64,000 nucleotides of DNA, taken from contig NZ_LRFG02000002.1 of NCBI RefSeq assembly GCF_001641755.2, forward strand, positions 186,001 to 250,000, written 5' to 3'. The stretch is from Microbulbifer flavimaris. Its GTDB lineage: Bacteria; Pseudomonadota; Gammaproteobacteria; Pseudomonadales; Cellvibrionaceae. Below, one piece after another: positions 16,975-25,169 of this stretch (the stretch's first letter is position 1; every line of letters starts with the position of its first letter). Position numbers and translations under genes: made by a program. The notes under the pieces were generated by a model. It was not told the DNA's origin, did not search any database, and saw only the letters and a program-made list of their open reading frames with translations.

Positions 16975-19590
16975 ATGAAAAAGAACCTCCTGTCCGTAGC
17001 TGTTAAGGGCGCCATCAGCCTGACCGCAGCCGCAGTAATGGTTCCCGCCATGCCGGCCTTCGCACAAGAAGATGCCCAGCTGGTAGAAGAAGTAGTCGTT
17101 ACGGGTTCTCGTATCAAACGCACTAACTTCGACGAAGCTGCTCAGGTAGTGAGCATGGACCGTCAGGACATCGAAGCCCTGGGCAACCTGATGATCTCTG
17201 ACACCCTGCGCTCCACTCCGTTGAACAGCCTCGGCTCCTTCAACGAGCGCTCCGGCAGCTCCGCCCAGTCCAACGCCACCGTTAACCTGCGCGGCCTGGG
17301 CTCCTCCCGCAGCCTGGTCATGATCAATGGCCGTCGCCTGCCGGGTTCCCCGAACCTGGGCGCGGCTTCCGTCAACCTGAACATGATCCCGATGACCGCC
17401 GTTGAGCGCATCGACATCCTGGCTGACGGCGCCTCCGCGGTATACGGTTCCGACGCCGTTGCCGGCGTTGTGAACATCATGATGCGCGAAAACTTCGAGG
17501 GCCTGGAGTTCACCGCCCGTCGTGGTGACCGCTCTGAAGACGACGGCATCGAAGAATCTTTCGGCTTCGTCACCGGCATCACCGGTGAGCGCGGCAACAT
17601 CACCTTCTCCGCCGAGTACAACCGTCGCGACCCGGTATTCGATGCCGATCGCGAATACACCGCTGCCTGGATCCGCGACAATGGTGACGGCCGTCTGGAC
17701 GCCTACCTGGATACCGATGGCTGGTCCTACTACGGCAAGACCATTGAAATCTACGATCCGAACACCGGGTACTACGACATTCAAGCCGCCAACGGCTGTG
17801 GCAGCGAAGGTCCGTTCATGGAAACCGGCGCTGCTGCCTTTGGCCTGGCCGATGGCACCCTGTGTACCTTCCCGTACGCCAACATCTCCGCCAACAAGGC
17901 CGAGCTGAAGCGTGCCAACACTTTCCTGACGGCCAACTACGACATCACCGACGAAGTCGAGTTCTTCGCTAACGCGCTGTTCTCCAAGGTAGACTCCTTC
18001 GGTCGTTACGCGCCGCCGGCTGCTCCCTGGAGCGACATGCCGCGTGATTACGCCGACGTGCCTTTTGACGTCGACGGACTGATCGCTGACGGCACCGTAA
18101 CCGAAGACGTAGAAGTTAACGGTTACTACCGCTGGACCAATATCGGCCCGCGTAACAACTACGTAAGCGACACTCAGTACGACCTGACAGTAGGCTTCCG
18201 CGGCGACCTGGCTAATGGCGTCAGCTATGAGACCTACGCCCAGAAAGGTCGCTACGAGTCCAAGGAATTTGGTAAGTACTACCTGTCCTACCCGGGTCTG
18301 GACCTGGTACTGGAAAGTGGTATCGATCCGTTCTCCGCGGAAGGTGCAGCCGCCATGCGTGCCACTACTTCCCAAGACAACTTCACCGCCATGTCCAAAG
18401 TCTATGGCCACCTGCAGTTCAACGCCGGCGACTTCTTCGGCGCAGGTGAAACCATCGTCCTGACTGGTGCCGAGGCTTACTCCATCGAGTACGCTAACCA
18501 GTATGACGCCGCTTCTGAAGCCGGCCTGGTGGGCGGTAGCTCCGGTAACTCCTCCTCTGGCGATCGCGACGTCGCTGCGGTATTCGCTGAAGCCGTAGTT
18601 CCGGTCACTGACCAGATCGAGATGAACGCTGCCGTTCGTTACGACAACTACAGCGACTTCGGTAACAATGTGGCGCCGACTCTGTCCGCCACCTACAACG
18701 TAACCGACACCCTGAGCCTGCGTGCCCGCGCCGGTAAGGGCTTCCGCGCGCCGGCTCTGAGCGAGCTGTACGGCCCGTCCGCCTTCTCTGCTGAAGATGC
18801 GACTGACCCGCGCACCGGCCTGTCTCGTCAGTGGGACACCTACTACTCCACCAACGAAGACCTGGATGCGGAAACCTCCACCTCCCTGTCCATCGGCGGT
18901 AACTGGGAGTTCGTAGACGGCTGGAACCTGGACGTCGGCTACTGGAATGTGGAAGTGGAAGACGTGATCCTGCAGCCTAGCGCTCAGAGCATCTTCTACG
19001 CCCTGGCCTCCGGTGTAACCCTGGATCCGTCTACCGGTGTCTACACTACCGGCTCCGGTGCCCAGACCGAGTTCTTCTCCCAGAGCACCAACGCCGGCCT
19101 GCTGGATGTGAGCGGTGTGGACGTGAAGCTCGACGGCAGCTTCGAGACTGCATTCGGTCTGTTCTCCGTGGGCGGCCTGGTGAGCCACCAGCTGGCCTAC
19201 GAGTCAGACGCTTACTACCAGGGTCCGGTACAGGACACCTCCACCTTCAACCTGACTCCCAACATGCGCGCCCAGGCCGTCTTCGGCTGGAGCATGGGCA
19301 TGCACGGAGTTGACCTGACTGTGGACTACGTTGGTCCGCACGATGAGTTCACCAACGTGACCGATTCCGGCACGCTGGAGAAGAGCGGCGAGGACCTGGA
19401 CTCCTGGACCACCTTGAACCTGGCTTACCGCCTGAGCACCGACTCCTTCGGTTCTCTCAAGGTAGGTGCTCGTAACCTGACCAACGAAGCACCGGTTCTG
19501 GACAAAGATGGTAAATTCGCGCGTGGTCACTACGACCTGTACGATCCCACCGGTCGCATGGTTTACGCCGAGTACACCATGAGCTTCTAA
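16975..19590 (+). CDS. TonB-dependent receptor (paralogue with shared structured leader)
   Basis: An 871-residue outer-membrane receptor. The signal peptide is MKKNLLSVAVKGAIS... ending AMPAFAQ (about residue 31), then EEVVVTGSRIKR. Plug motifs: ISDTLRSTPLNSLGSF, LRGLGSSRSLVMINGRRL and VERIDILADGASAVYGSDAVAGVVNIMMRENFEG. The barrel ends in AEYTMSF. The signal peptide and 5' leader are nearly the same as those of the receptor at 21151, although the barrels diverge, so the pair arose by duplication. Codons are strongly biased (CTG, GGT/GGC, AAC), which suggests high expression. A terminator and then a methyltransferase follow. The ligand is unknown. Confidence 0.94.
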   Translation: MKKNLLSVAVKGAISLTAAAVMVPAMPAFAQEDAQLVEEVVVTGSRIKRTNFDEAAQVVSMDRQDIEALGNLMISDTLRSTPLNSLGSFNERSGSSAQSNATVNLRGLGSSRSLVMINGRRLPGSPNLGAASVNLNMIPMTAVERIDILADGASAVYGSDAVAGVVNIMMRENFEGLEFTARRGDRSEDDGIEESFGFVTGITGERGNITFSAEYNRRDPVFDADREYTAAWIRDNGDGRLDAYLDTDGWSYYGKTIEIYDPNTGYYDIQAANGCGSEGPFMETGAAAFGLADGTLCTFPYANISANKAELKRANTFLTANYDITDEVEFFANALFSKVDSFGRYAPPAAPWSDMPRDYADVPFDVDGLIADGTVTEDVEVNGYYRWTNIGPRNNYVSDTQYDLTVGFRGDLANGVSYETYAQKGRYESKEFGKYYLSYPGLDLVLESGIDPFSAEGAAAMRATTSQDNFTAMSKVYGHLQFNAGDFFGAGETIVLTGAEAYSIEYANQYDAASEAGLVGGSSGNSSSGDRDVAAVFAEAVVPVTDQIEMNAAVRYDNYSDFGNNVAPTLSATYNVTDTLSLRARAGKGFRAPALSELYGPSAFSAEDATDPRTGLSRQWDTYYSTNEDLDAETSTSLSIGGNWEFVDGWNLDVGYWNVEVEDVILQPSAQSIFYALASGVTLDPSTGVYTTGSGAQTEFFSQSTNAGLLDVSGVDVKLDGSFETAFGLFSVGGLVSHQLAYESDAYYQGPVQDTSTFNLTPNMRAQAVFGWSMGMHGVDLTVDYVGPHDEFTNVTDSGTLEKSGEDLDSWTTLNLAYRLSTDSFGSLKVGARNLTNEAPVLDKDGKFARGHYDLYDPTGRMVYAEYTMSF

Positions 19591-19624
19591 GGAAGCGACT
19601 TTATTCTTAAGTCTCTTAAGAAGG

Positions 19625-19652
19625 AAAGGGCCAACTTTGTTGGCCCTTTTTT
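19625..19652 (+). terminator. Rho-independent terminator between TBDR and methyltransferase 1
   Basis: Stem AAAGGGCCAAC (19625-19635) / GTTGGCCCTTT (19639-19649) with loop TTT and a run of T to 19652. The methyltransferase ATG is only 20 bases further on, so that gene is probably expressed mainly by read-through. Confidence 0.9.
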
Positions 19653-19671
19653 ATTTCCGAGAGGATTTGAC

Positions 19672-20601
19672 ATGGCTCAAGATTATTGGGACACATTTTG
19701 GAAACAGGGCTTCATCACCACCTTTGGTAATACGATGCCCAATAATTACCAGGGCCCATTGAGGGAGCTCTGGGAAACGATATTTTCCCGCGTCAGCAAT
19801 GGTGGAAGAGTTCTGGATATTGCCACCGGTAGCGGCGCCCTGGCGTGCATTGCCGCTGAAATCTCCGACCGAAGTGGCCTCGACCTGGATATTCTCGCAG
19901 CTGACTTTGCCAAGATCCCCGAGGAGATCAATGCACCGGAAGAAATCAGCAGGCTCAGAAAAAAGATCAATTTCTTCAGCAATATGCCATGTGAAAAACT
20001 GGACTTCCCAGGGAATCACTTTGATCTCATCACATCACAGTTCGGCATCGAATATAGCGACTGGAGCCAATCACTCCTTGAGGTATTAAGAACCCTCAAG
20101 AGCTCCGGATCCGCTGATTTTTTCTGCCACCGGGAACAGGCAAAGACTTACCAACAATCAGAGTCAGAAATTAAAATTTACAAATCAGCATTAGAAAATT
20201 ATAAGATTTTCAATGCCGCGGCGATTTTTACCAAGACATTCGTGGAGCATGGTCAAGCCAGCCGAACTGACTCTCTTGCACTTAACAAAACAATCAATGA
20301 CTTCAGGAGTGAATTTCAAGGCCGGGAATTGGCCAACATGCTGGTTGCAGATATCGCAAGCCAGCTAAAGAAGTTGCGAACGAAGGAGGCTGACCAAGTG
20401 GCAGGGATACTGATAGAGCGCGAGGCAGAGTATTCAGCGGCCCAAGCCAGACTCGAGGATATGCTCTCCGCAGCGCTATCGGACTCTGATTTACAGAGCA
20501 TCATTGATCTCGCCAAGCGTATCGGCTTCAAAGATGTGAGCAGCCGAGACCTGTATCAGCAAGGGGAGCTGATTGGCGCGCATATTCACATGACTAAGTA
20601 G
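19672..20601 (+). CDS. Class I SAM-dependent methyltransferase (SQFGIEY type), copy 1
   Basis: A 309-residue Rossmann-fold methyltransferase. The N-terminus YWDTFWKQG is followed by SAM motif I VLDIATGSGALA (about 46-57), an acidic residue at the end of strand 2 (DILAADF), and LITSQFGIEYSDW (about 119-131) in the motif IV region. The C-terminal 150 residues are helical and Glu/Lys/Gln-rich. It shares WDTxWK and F(D/N)LITSQFGIEY with the methyltransferase at 24183, so the two are paralogues. It starts 20 bases after a terminator, with GAGAGGATTTGAC before the ATG, almost the ribosome site of the upstream receptor. Base composition is visibly more A/T-rich than the receptors on both sides. The substrate is unknown. 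Confidence 0.85.
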   Translation: MAQDYWDTFWKQGFITTFGNTMPNNYQGPLRELWETIFSRVSNGGRVLDIATGSGALACIAAEISDRSGLDLDILAADFAKIPEEINAPEEISRLRKKINFFSNMPCEKLDFPGNHFDLITSQFGIEYSDWSQSLLEVLRTLKSSGSADFFCHREQAKTYQQSESEIKIYKSALENYKIFNAAAIFTKTFVEHGQASRTDSLALNKTINDFRSEFQGRELANMLVADIASQLKKLRTKEADQVAGILIEREAEYSAAQARLEDMLSAALSDSDLQSIIDLAKRIGFKDVSSRDLYQQGELIGAHIHMTK

Positions 20602-21053
20602 GGGACAAAATCACTTCGCCACAGCGGAGCTTTGCAAGGCGGAGGGCAGTGCCCACCGCAATCTGATGCCCCGCCACAAGACTCTCTGGTCAAACATCAC
20701 AGCGAGGGCTTGCCTGATCTCCCTCAAATACTTGTTGCAGCTGCGTAGGATCGGTGGATGGCAGCCTCTGGGACGCCGTAGAAGCTTATCCAATGGCGCT
20801 GCAGCAGGTGAGATCGCTAGGGGGGGAGTCTTTTTCAAGTTTTTAGAGGAAGGACCCTAAAGAAAACACCCTAGCTTTATATTCAAAGCCTCCCACCGCC
20901 CCAAACCAACCTCCCGCTCCTCTTTCGACCTAAGCATTAGGTAGCGTCAAAACAGTGCAAACTGTCAATACTGCATTAGCGACCCACCCAGACTTTTGTG
21001 GAAATTTACTTGATTTTTGTTTTGAGGCGACCTTTCCGACGCTCGTTATACCT
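20602..21053. other. Non-coding stretch between methyltransferase 1 and the next TBDR leader
   Basis: About 450 bp. A 75-codon frame on the minus strand (20611-20838) reads LREIRQALAVMFDQRVLWRG and could be the remnant of a mobile-element or other gene, but it has no convincing ribosome site and I do not recognise it. The right half (20840-21050) is A/T-rich and probably holds the promoter of the following receptor. No clear -35/-10 pair was identified. Confidence 0.35.
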
Positions 21054-21150
21054 TTGTTGGGAGGGAAGTGGCCGCTTGGGGGTAGCCGCTTCCAATCATC
21101 GCCCACAAGGGCAACACACTATAAATCCAACGATCAAGAGAGGATTTACA
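21054..21150 (+). promoter_or_regulatory. Structured TBDR leader (three-way-junction candidate), copy 2
   Basis: The second copy of the 97-base leader. The closing helix pairs 21054-21060 with 21127-21133. Hairpin 1 is 21064-21072 (GGAAGTGGC) / 21085-21093 (GCCGCTTCC), where one A-to-G change makes a T-G wobble. Hairpin 2 is GCCC (21101-21104) / GGGC (21109-21112) with loop ACAA in place of GAAG. The spacing to the ATG is the same as in copy 1. Confidence 0.65.
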
Positions 21151-24078
21151 ATGAAAAAGAACCTCCTGTCTGCAGCAGTAAAAGGGGCCCTGGGCCTGAC
21201 CGCCGCTGCAATCATGGTTCCCGCAATGCCGGCTTTTGCCCAAGAAGATGCGGAAATGGTGGAAGAGGTTATCGTTACCGGTTCTCGCATTAAGCGTGCC
21301 GACCTCGAAAGCTCCAGCCCGGTTACCGTTCTGACCTCAGAAGAGATGCAGGCCACCGGTATCACCGATGTTGGTGACCTGCTGCAGCGCCTGCCTGCCA
21401 TGTCTGGCTCCCCGATCGGCACCACCACCAATAATGGTGGTAACGGCTCCGTTCAGGTTGACCTGCGCGGCCTGGGCCCGATCCGTACCCTGACCCTGGT
21501 TAATGGCAAGCGCACCGTTGACGGTGGCGACTACCAGACCATCCCGGCAGTGATGATCGACCGTGTTGAAATCCTGAAAGACGGTGCTTCTGCCGCATAC
21601 GGCGCCGACGCCGTCGCTGGTGTTGTAAACATCATCACCAAGAAAAACTTCGAAGGCGTCAAGCTGGAAGTCCAGAACTCTGACTCCTTCGAGTCTGACG
21701 CCGGTGCCCAGGACAGCATCAGCTTTATTGCTGGCAAGTCCTTCGACGGTGGCAATGTCACCTTCGGTGCTGAGTACGTTCAGCAGGAAGAAATCTACCA
21801 GTCCGATACTCCCTGGGACTTCTTCCAGAACTCTTACTACATCTACCCGGATGGCCAGACCTTCGAACAGGGCGGTCCTACTGCTGGTTTTCCGGTTGGC
21901 TCCTCCCGTATTCCGGAGGGTCGCCTGACCTCTGGTGAACTGGTGCAGCGTACTAACAGTGACGGCGCCCCGCTGTTCATCGACGCCGACGGTGACCTGG
22001 TAACCACCAACACTGGCACTCCTGCATTCCGTAACCCGGTCTTCATGAACCCGGGCGACGGCCTGACTGCCTACGATGGTCGTACCTACAACTATGCTCC
22101 GGTTAACTACATCCAGACTCCTTACGAGCGGGTGAACCTGTTCTCCGAAGCCAACTTCGACATCACCGAGAACACCCAGTTCTACTCTGAGTTCCGCGCC
22201 AACCTGCGTACTTCTGCTCAGGAACTGGCTCCGCAGCCCTACAACTCTCCGACTGATCCGGGCTACAACGGTTCTTATATCCCGACTGACCCGCTGACTG
22301 GCGAGCCGCTGCGTGAAGTGAATGTCGGCACCGCTGATGAGCCGGATTGGGTTTACACTGCCGATCAGGGCCTCGGCCAGGTAGTTGATCCGATCTTCTT
22401 CAGCGGCATCTCCCAGGACAACTTCTACAACAGCCTCGGCTTCCCGGTACTGGATGCCCGTCGTCGTATCGTTGAGAGCACTCGCCGCTTTGAGCAGGAA
22501 GTCTCTCAGTTCCAGGCGATCGCCGGTCTGACTGGCAGCATCGAGGATTGGGACTGGGATATGTCCTACAACAAGGGCTACCGTCAGCGCAGCGACCAGG
22601 ACTTCGGCCAGTTCTACGGCCCGAACCTGCGTAACGCCATGGGCCCGTCTGCGGACCTGGACGGTGATGGCACCCCTGAGTGTTACACCGACATCAACGA
22701 TCCGAGCACCCTCATCTCTGGCTGTGTGCCCATCGACCTGTTCAGCGGCGCCGGTGGTATCACTGATGAAATGCTCGCCTACGTTGGTACTACTGCGGTA
22801 GACACCATCACCATCGAGCAGGATCAGTTCAACTCCTCCATCACTGGCGACATCGTCCAGCTGCCTGCAGGCCCGCTGAGTGCTGCATTTGGCTACGAGT
22901 ACCGTCGCGAGCACCTGGTATACGCTCCGGATTCCGCCAAAGTTGCTGGTGAAATCACTGGTAACACCGGCGCTGGCACCGAGGGTGGCTACACCAGCAA
23001 CTCCGTTTTCGCGGAATTCCTGGTACCGGCTTTCGACAATGGCACTCAGAGCGTTGATATGTCTCTGGGCCTGCGCTGGGACGACTACAGCACCTTTGGT
23101 GATGACACCGTCTACCAGCTGGGCCTGGAAGCACAAATCGTTGATGGCGTGAGGTTCCGCGCTACTCAGGGTGAAGTGTTCCGTGCTCCGAGCATCGGCG
23201 AACTGTACGCTGGCCAGGTTGACTCCTTCCCGCAGTACAGCGACCCCTGTGCCGCTAACAACGTCGCAAACTCCCCGTTCTGTGATCGTACTGCTCCGCA
23301 GCTCGATACTCAGGTACTGGCAAAGGTTGGCGGTAACCCGAACCTGGAAGCTGAAACCGGTGACACTCTCACTGCTGGCTTCGTGATCACCCCAGAACTG
23401 CCTGTGGGCGACCTGTCCGTTACCTTGGACTACTGGAAGACCGAGATGGACAACCTGATCTCCTCACTTGGAGCTCAGTACATCCTCGACGACTGTTACC
23501 AGAGCGGCAACTCTGCTGCCTGTGCCCTGGTAACCCGTCGTGCGGACTACAGTGTCGCCCAGGTACTGGACGGTGGCCTCAACGTTGCTTCCCTGACTGC
23601 TGAAGGTGTAGATACAGAAGTACGTTACGGCTTCGACAGTGACTTTGGCCGCTTCGAAACCTCCGTTCTGTGGGTACACCAGCTGGAAAACAGCCGCACC
23701 GCCTTCGAAGGCGCTGAAGCTGAAGACCAGGTTGGCACCATGTCCGGCAACGGCAACACCTACGCTCAGGACAAGCTGAACTACTCCGTAAACTGGTACT
23801 GGAACGACCTGAGCGTTTCCTATCTGGGTGAATACATTGGTGAAATCGAGGCTCCGGCCAGCTTCATCGATTACACTCAGAAGGTTGACGCCCAGCTCTA
23901 CCACGACCTGGCCGCTGCTTACACCTTCCCGACCCAGACTCGGGTCTCCCTGGGTGTAACCAACCTGACCAACGAAGAGCCTCCGTACATCGACTTCGGC
24001 TTCAATGCAAGCACCGATCCGTCGACTTACCGCCTCTTCGGTCGCTCCTACTACCTGCGCGTATCTCAGGAATTCTAA
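21151..24078 (+). CDS. TonB-dependent receptor (paralogue with shared structured leader)
   Basis: A 975-residue outer-membrane receptor. The signal peptide MKKNLLSAAVKGALG...AMPAFAQ precedes EEVIVTGSRIKR. Plug motifs: VGDLLQRLPAMSGSP, LRGLGPIRTLTLVNGKRT and IDRVEILKDGASAAYGADAVAGVVNIITKKNFEG. The barrel ends in YLRVSQEF. I used the ATG at 21151, which has GAGAGGATTTACA upstream and the same signal peptide as the paralogue at 16975; the frame stays open upstream to 20998, but that part is leader. Codon bias is strong. A terminator and methyltransferase 2 follow, the same arrangement as the first module. Confidence 0.94.
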   Translation: MKKNLLSAAVKGALGLTAAAIMVPAMPAFAQEDAEMVEEVIVTGSRIKRADLESSSPVTVLTSEEMQATGITDVGDLLQRLPAMSGSPIGTTTNNGGNGSVQVDLRGLGPIRTLTLVNGKRTVDGGDYQTIPAVMIDRVEILKDGASAAYGADAVAGVVNIITKKNFEGVKLEVQNSDSFESDAGAQDSISFIAGKSFDGGNVTFGAEYVQQEEIYQSDTPWDFFQNSYYIYPDGQTFEQGGPTAGFPVGSSRIPEGRLTSGELVQRTNSDGAPLFIDADGDLVTTNTGTPAFRNPVFMNPGDGLTAYDGRTYNYAPVNYIQTPYERVNLFSEANFDITENTQFYSEFRANLRTSAQELAPQPYNSPTDPGYNGSYIPTDPLTGEPLREVNVGTADEPDWVYTADQGLGQVVDPIFFSGISQDNFYNSLGFPVLDARRRIVESTRRFEQEVSQFQAIAGLTGSIEDWDWDMSYNKGYRQRSDQDFGQFYGPNLRNAMGPSADLDGDGTPECYTDINDPSTLISGCVPIDLFSGAGGITDEMLAYVGTTAVDTITIEQDQFNSSITGDIVQLPAGPLSAAFGYEYRREHLVYAPDSAKVAGEITGNTGAGTEGGYTSNSVFAEFLVPAFDNGTQSVDMSLGLRWDDYSTFGDDTVYQLGLEAQIVDGVRFRATQGEVFRAPSIGELYAGQVDSFPQYSDPCAANNVANSPFCDRTAPQLDTQVLAKVGGNPNLEAETGDTLTAGFVITPELPVGDLSVTLDYWKTEMDNLISSLGAQYILDDCYQSGNSAACALVTRRADYSVAQVLDGGLNVASLTAEGVDTEVRYGFDSDFGRFETSVLWVHQLENSRTAFEGAEAEDQVGTMSGNGNTYAQDKLNYSVNWYWNDLSVSYLGEYIGEIEAPASFIDYTQKVDAQLYHDLAAAYTFPTQTRVSLGVTNLTNEEPPYIDFGFNASTDPSTYRLFGRSYYLRVSQEF

Positions 24079-24117
24079 TTCCTGAAATACAAGAGGTAGT
24101 AACATCCTAACGGATGG

Positions 24118-24146
24118 AAAACCCACACCTCGGTGTGGGTTTTTTT
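24118..24146 (+). terminator. Rho-independent terminator between TBDR and methyltransferase 2
   Basis: Stem AAACCCACAC (24118-24127, extendable) / GTGTGGGTTT with a short CTCG loop, followed by a T run to 24146. An in-frame ATG for the methyltransferase begins at the very next base (24147), so the terminator abuts the gene. Confidence 0.9.
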
Positions 24147-24182
24147 ATGACTCAAGGCTTCAAATCCAACTGCTGTAAGACT

Positions 24183-25169
24183 ATGAGAAAGAACAACCGA
24201 ACTCGTAGCGGTCTAACGTCCGACACCGAATCTCCCACAAACCCCTGGGATACTTACTGGAAAGGTACGCGTCAATCCTCAACCTATAAGGAGGGAGAGA
24301 CCGAGAGCCACGTCCTTACTCGGCAATGGAGAGAAGGCTTCGAAGGGCTTGAATACCAAGCTGTGAGGATGCTGGACATTGCATCGGGCTATGGCATTGT
24401 GGCGCAGATGGCGACAAGTGCCTTTGGTGATCGTCCGCATGAAATAACCTGTATTGATATCTCGGAAGCAGCCCTTGACGCGATAAAAGGCAAGATACCC
24501 TCCGTCAAGACCCAGGCTTGTGACGCATCCAAGCTGCCTTTTGAGGATTCTTCTTTTAACCTGATTACCAGCCAGTTTGGTATTGAATATGCCGGTGAGA
24601 AAGCTTTTCTTGAGGCATGCCGAGTACTGGAGCCAGAAGGCACACTGATGGTAATAGCCCATCTCGCTGGAGGCGGCATTCATAAAGAGTGCGAGGCAAA
24701 CTACGCCGCAATTAAGCAATTCAGGGAAAGTCAATTTATCGATCGTTCGCTTGACCTGCTTGAAACAAAAATGAAACGCGGATCGCCCCAGGAAGATATC
24801 GATCTAGCCTTTGAGTGTGCAAAACCCTCGATAAAGACTACTGCCGACCTTATTAAAAAGTACGGCCGGGGAATTGCAGGTGGCACTCTGGATAAAATCT
24901 TTACTGACGTAGCTCGAATTTCCAGAAACTCACAGAACTATGACCCTAAAGAAGTGCTTGGCTGGCTCGACCTCATGAGGATTGAACTGGAGGCGTACTC
25001 AGGGCGTATGGAGTCGATGTGTCGTGCAGCCATTGACGACTGTCAGGCAGCAAAACTGGAGTCTGCGCTCTCGGGCAGCGGCATTCAGCTGAAAAGATTT
25101 GTAAAACTACCATTCGCCGATTCTGGAGAGAATTGCGCCTGGCTAATCCTGGGGAAGAAAGTTGCCTGA
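24183..25169 (+). CDS. Class I SAM-dependent methyltransferase (SQFGIEY type), copy 2
   Basis: A 328-residue methyltransferase related to the one at 19672. NPWDTYWKG opens the conserved part, then motif I MLDIASGYGIVA (about 62-74), ITCIDISEAALD, and LITSQFGIEYAGE (about 127-139), then a long helical C-terminal half. I chose ATG 24183 because the frame's earlier starts lie inside or directly behind the terminator of the preceding receptor; ATG 24147 is possible. The stop overlaps the start of the TPR-sulfotransferase by eight bases, so the two are probably translated together. A/T-richer than the receptors. The substrate is unknown; a low-molecular-weight or peptide substrate is possible. Confidence 0.83.
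   Translation: MRKNNRTRSGLTSDTESPTNPWDTYWKGTRQSSTYKEGETESHVLTRQWREGFEGLEYQAVRMLDIASGYGIVAQMATSAFGDRPHEITCIDISEAALDAIKGKIPSVKTQACDASKLPFEDSSFNLITSQFGIEYAGEKAFLEACRVLEPEGTLMVIAHLAGGGIHKECEANYAAIKQFRESQFIDRSLDLLETKMKRGSPQEDIDLAFECAKPSIKTTADLIKKYGRGIAGGTLDKIFTDVARISRNSQNYDPKEVLGWLDLMRIELEAYSGRMESMCRAAIDDCQAAKLESALSGSGIQLKRFVKLPFADSGENCAWLILGKKVA

Noticed and set aside
16783..19188. An 801-codon frame on the minus strand opposite the TBDR at 16975 (and similar long frames opposite 21151 and 30252)
   Set aside because: Antisense shadows of high-bias receptor genes; no ribosome site, no recognisable domain, Val/Gly-rich throughout.
20611..20838. A 75-codon minus-strand frame considered as a transposase remnant
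   Set aside because: Only a vague resemblance, no inverted repeats or target duplication seen nearby; left as part of a non-coding stretch.
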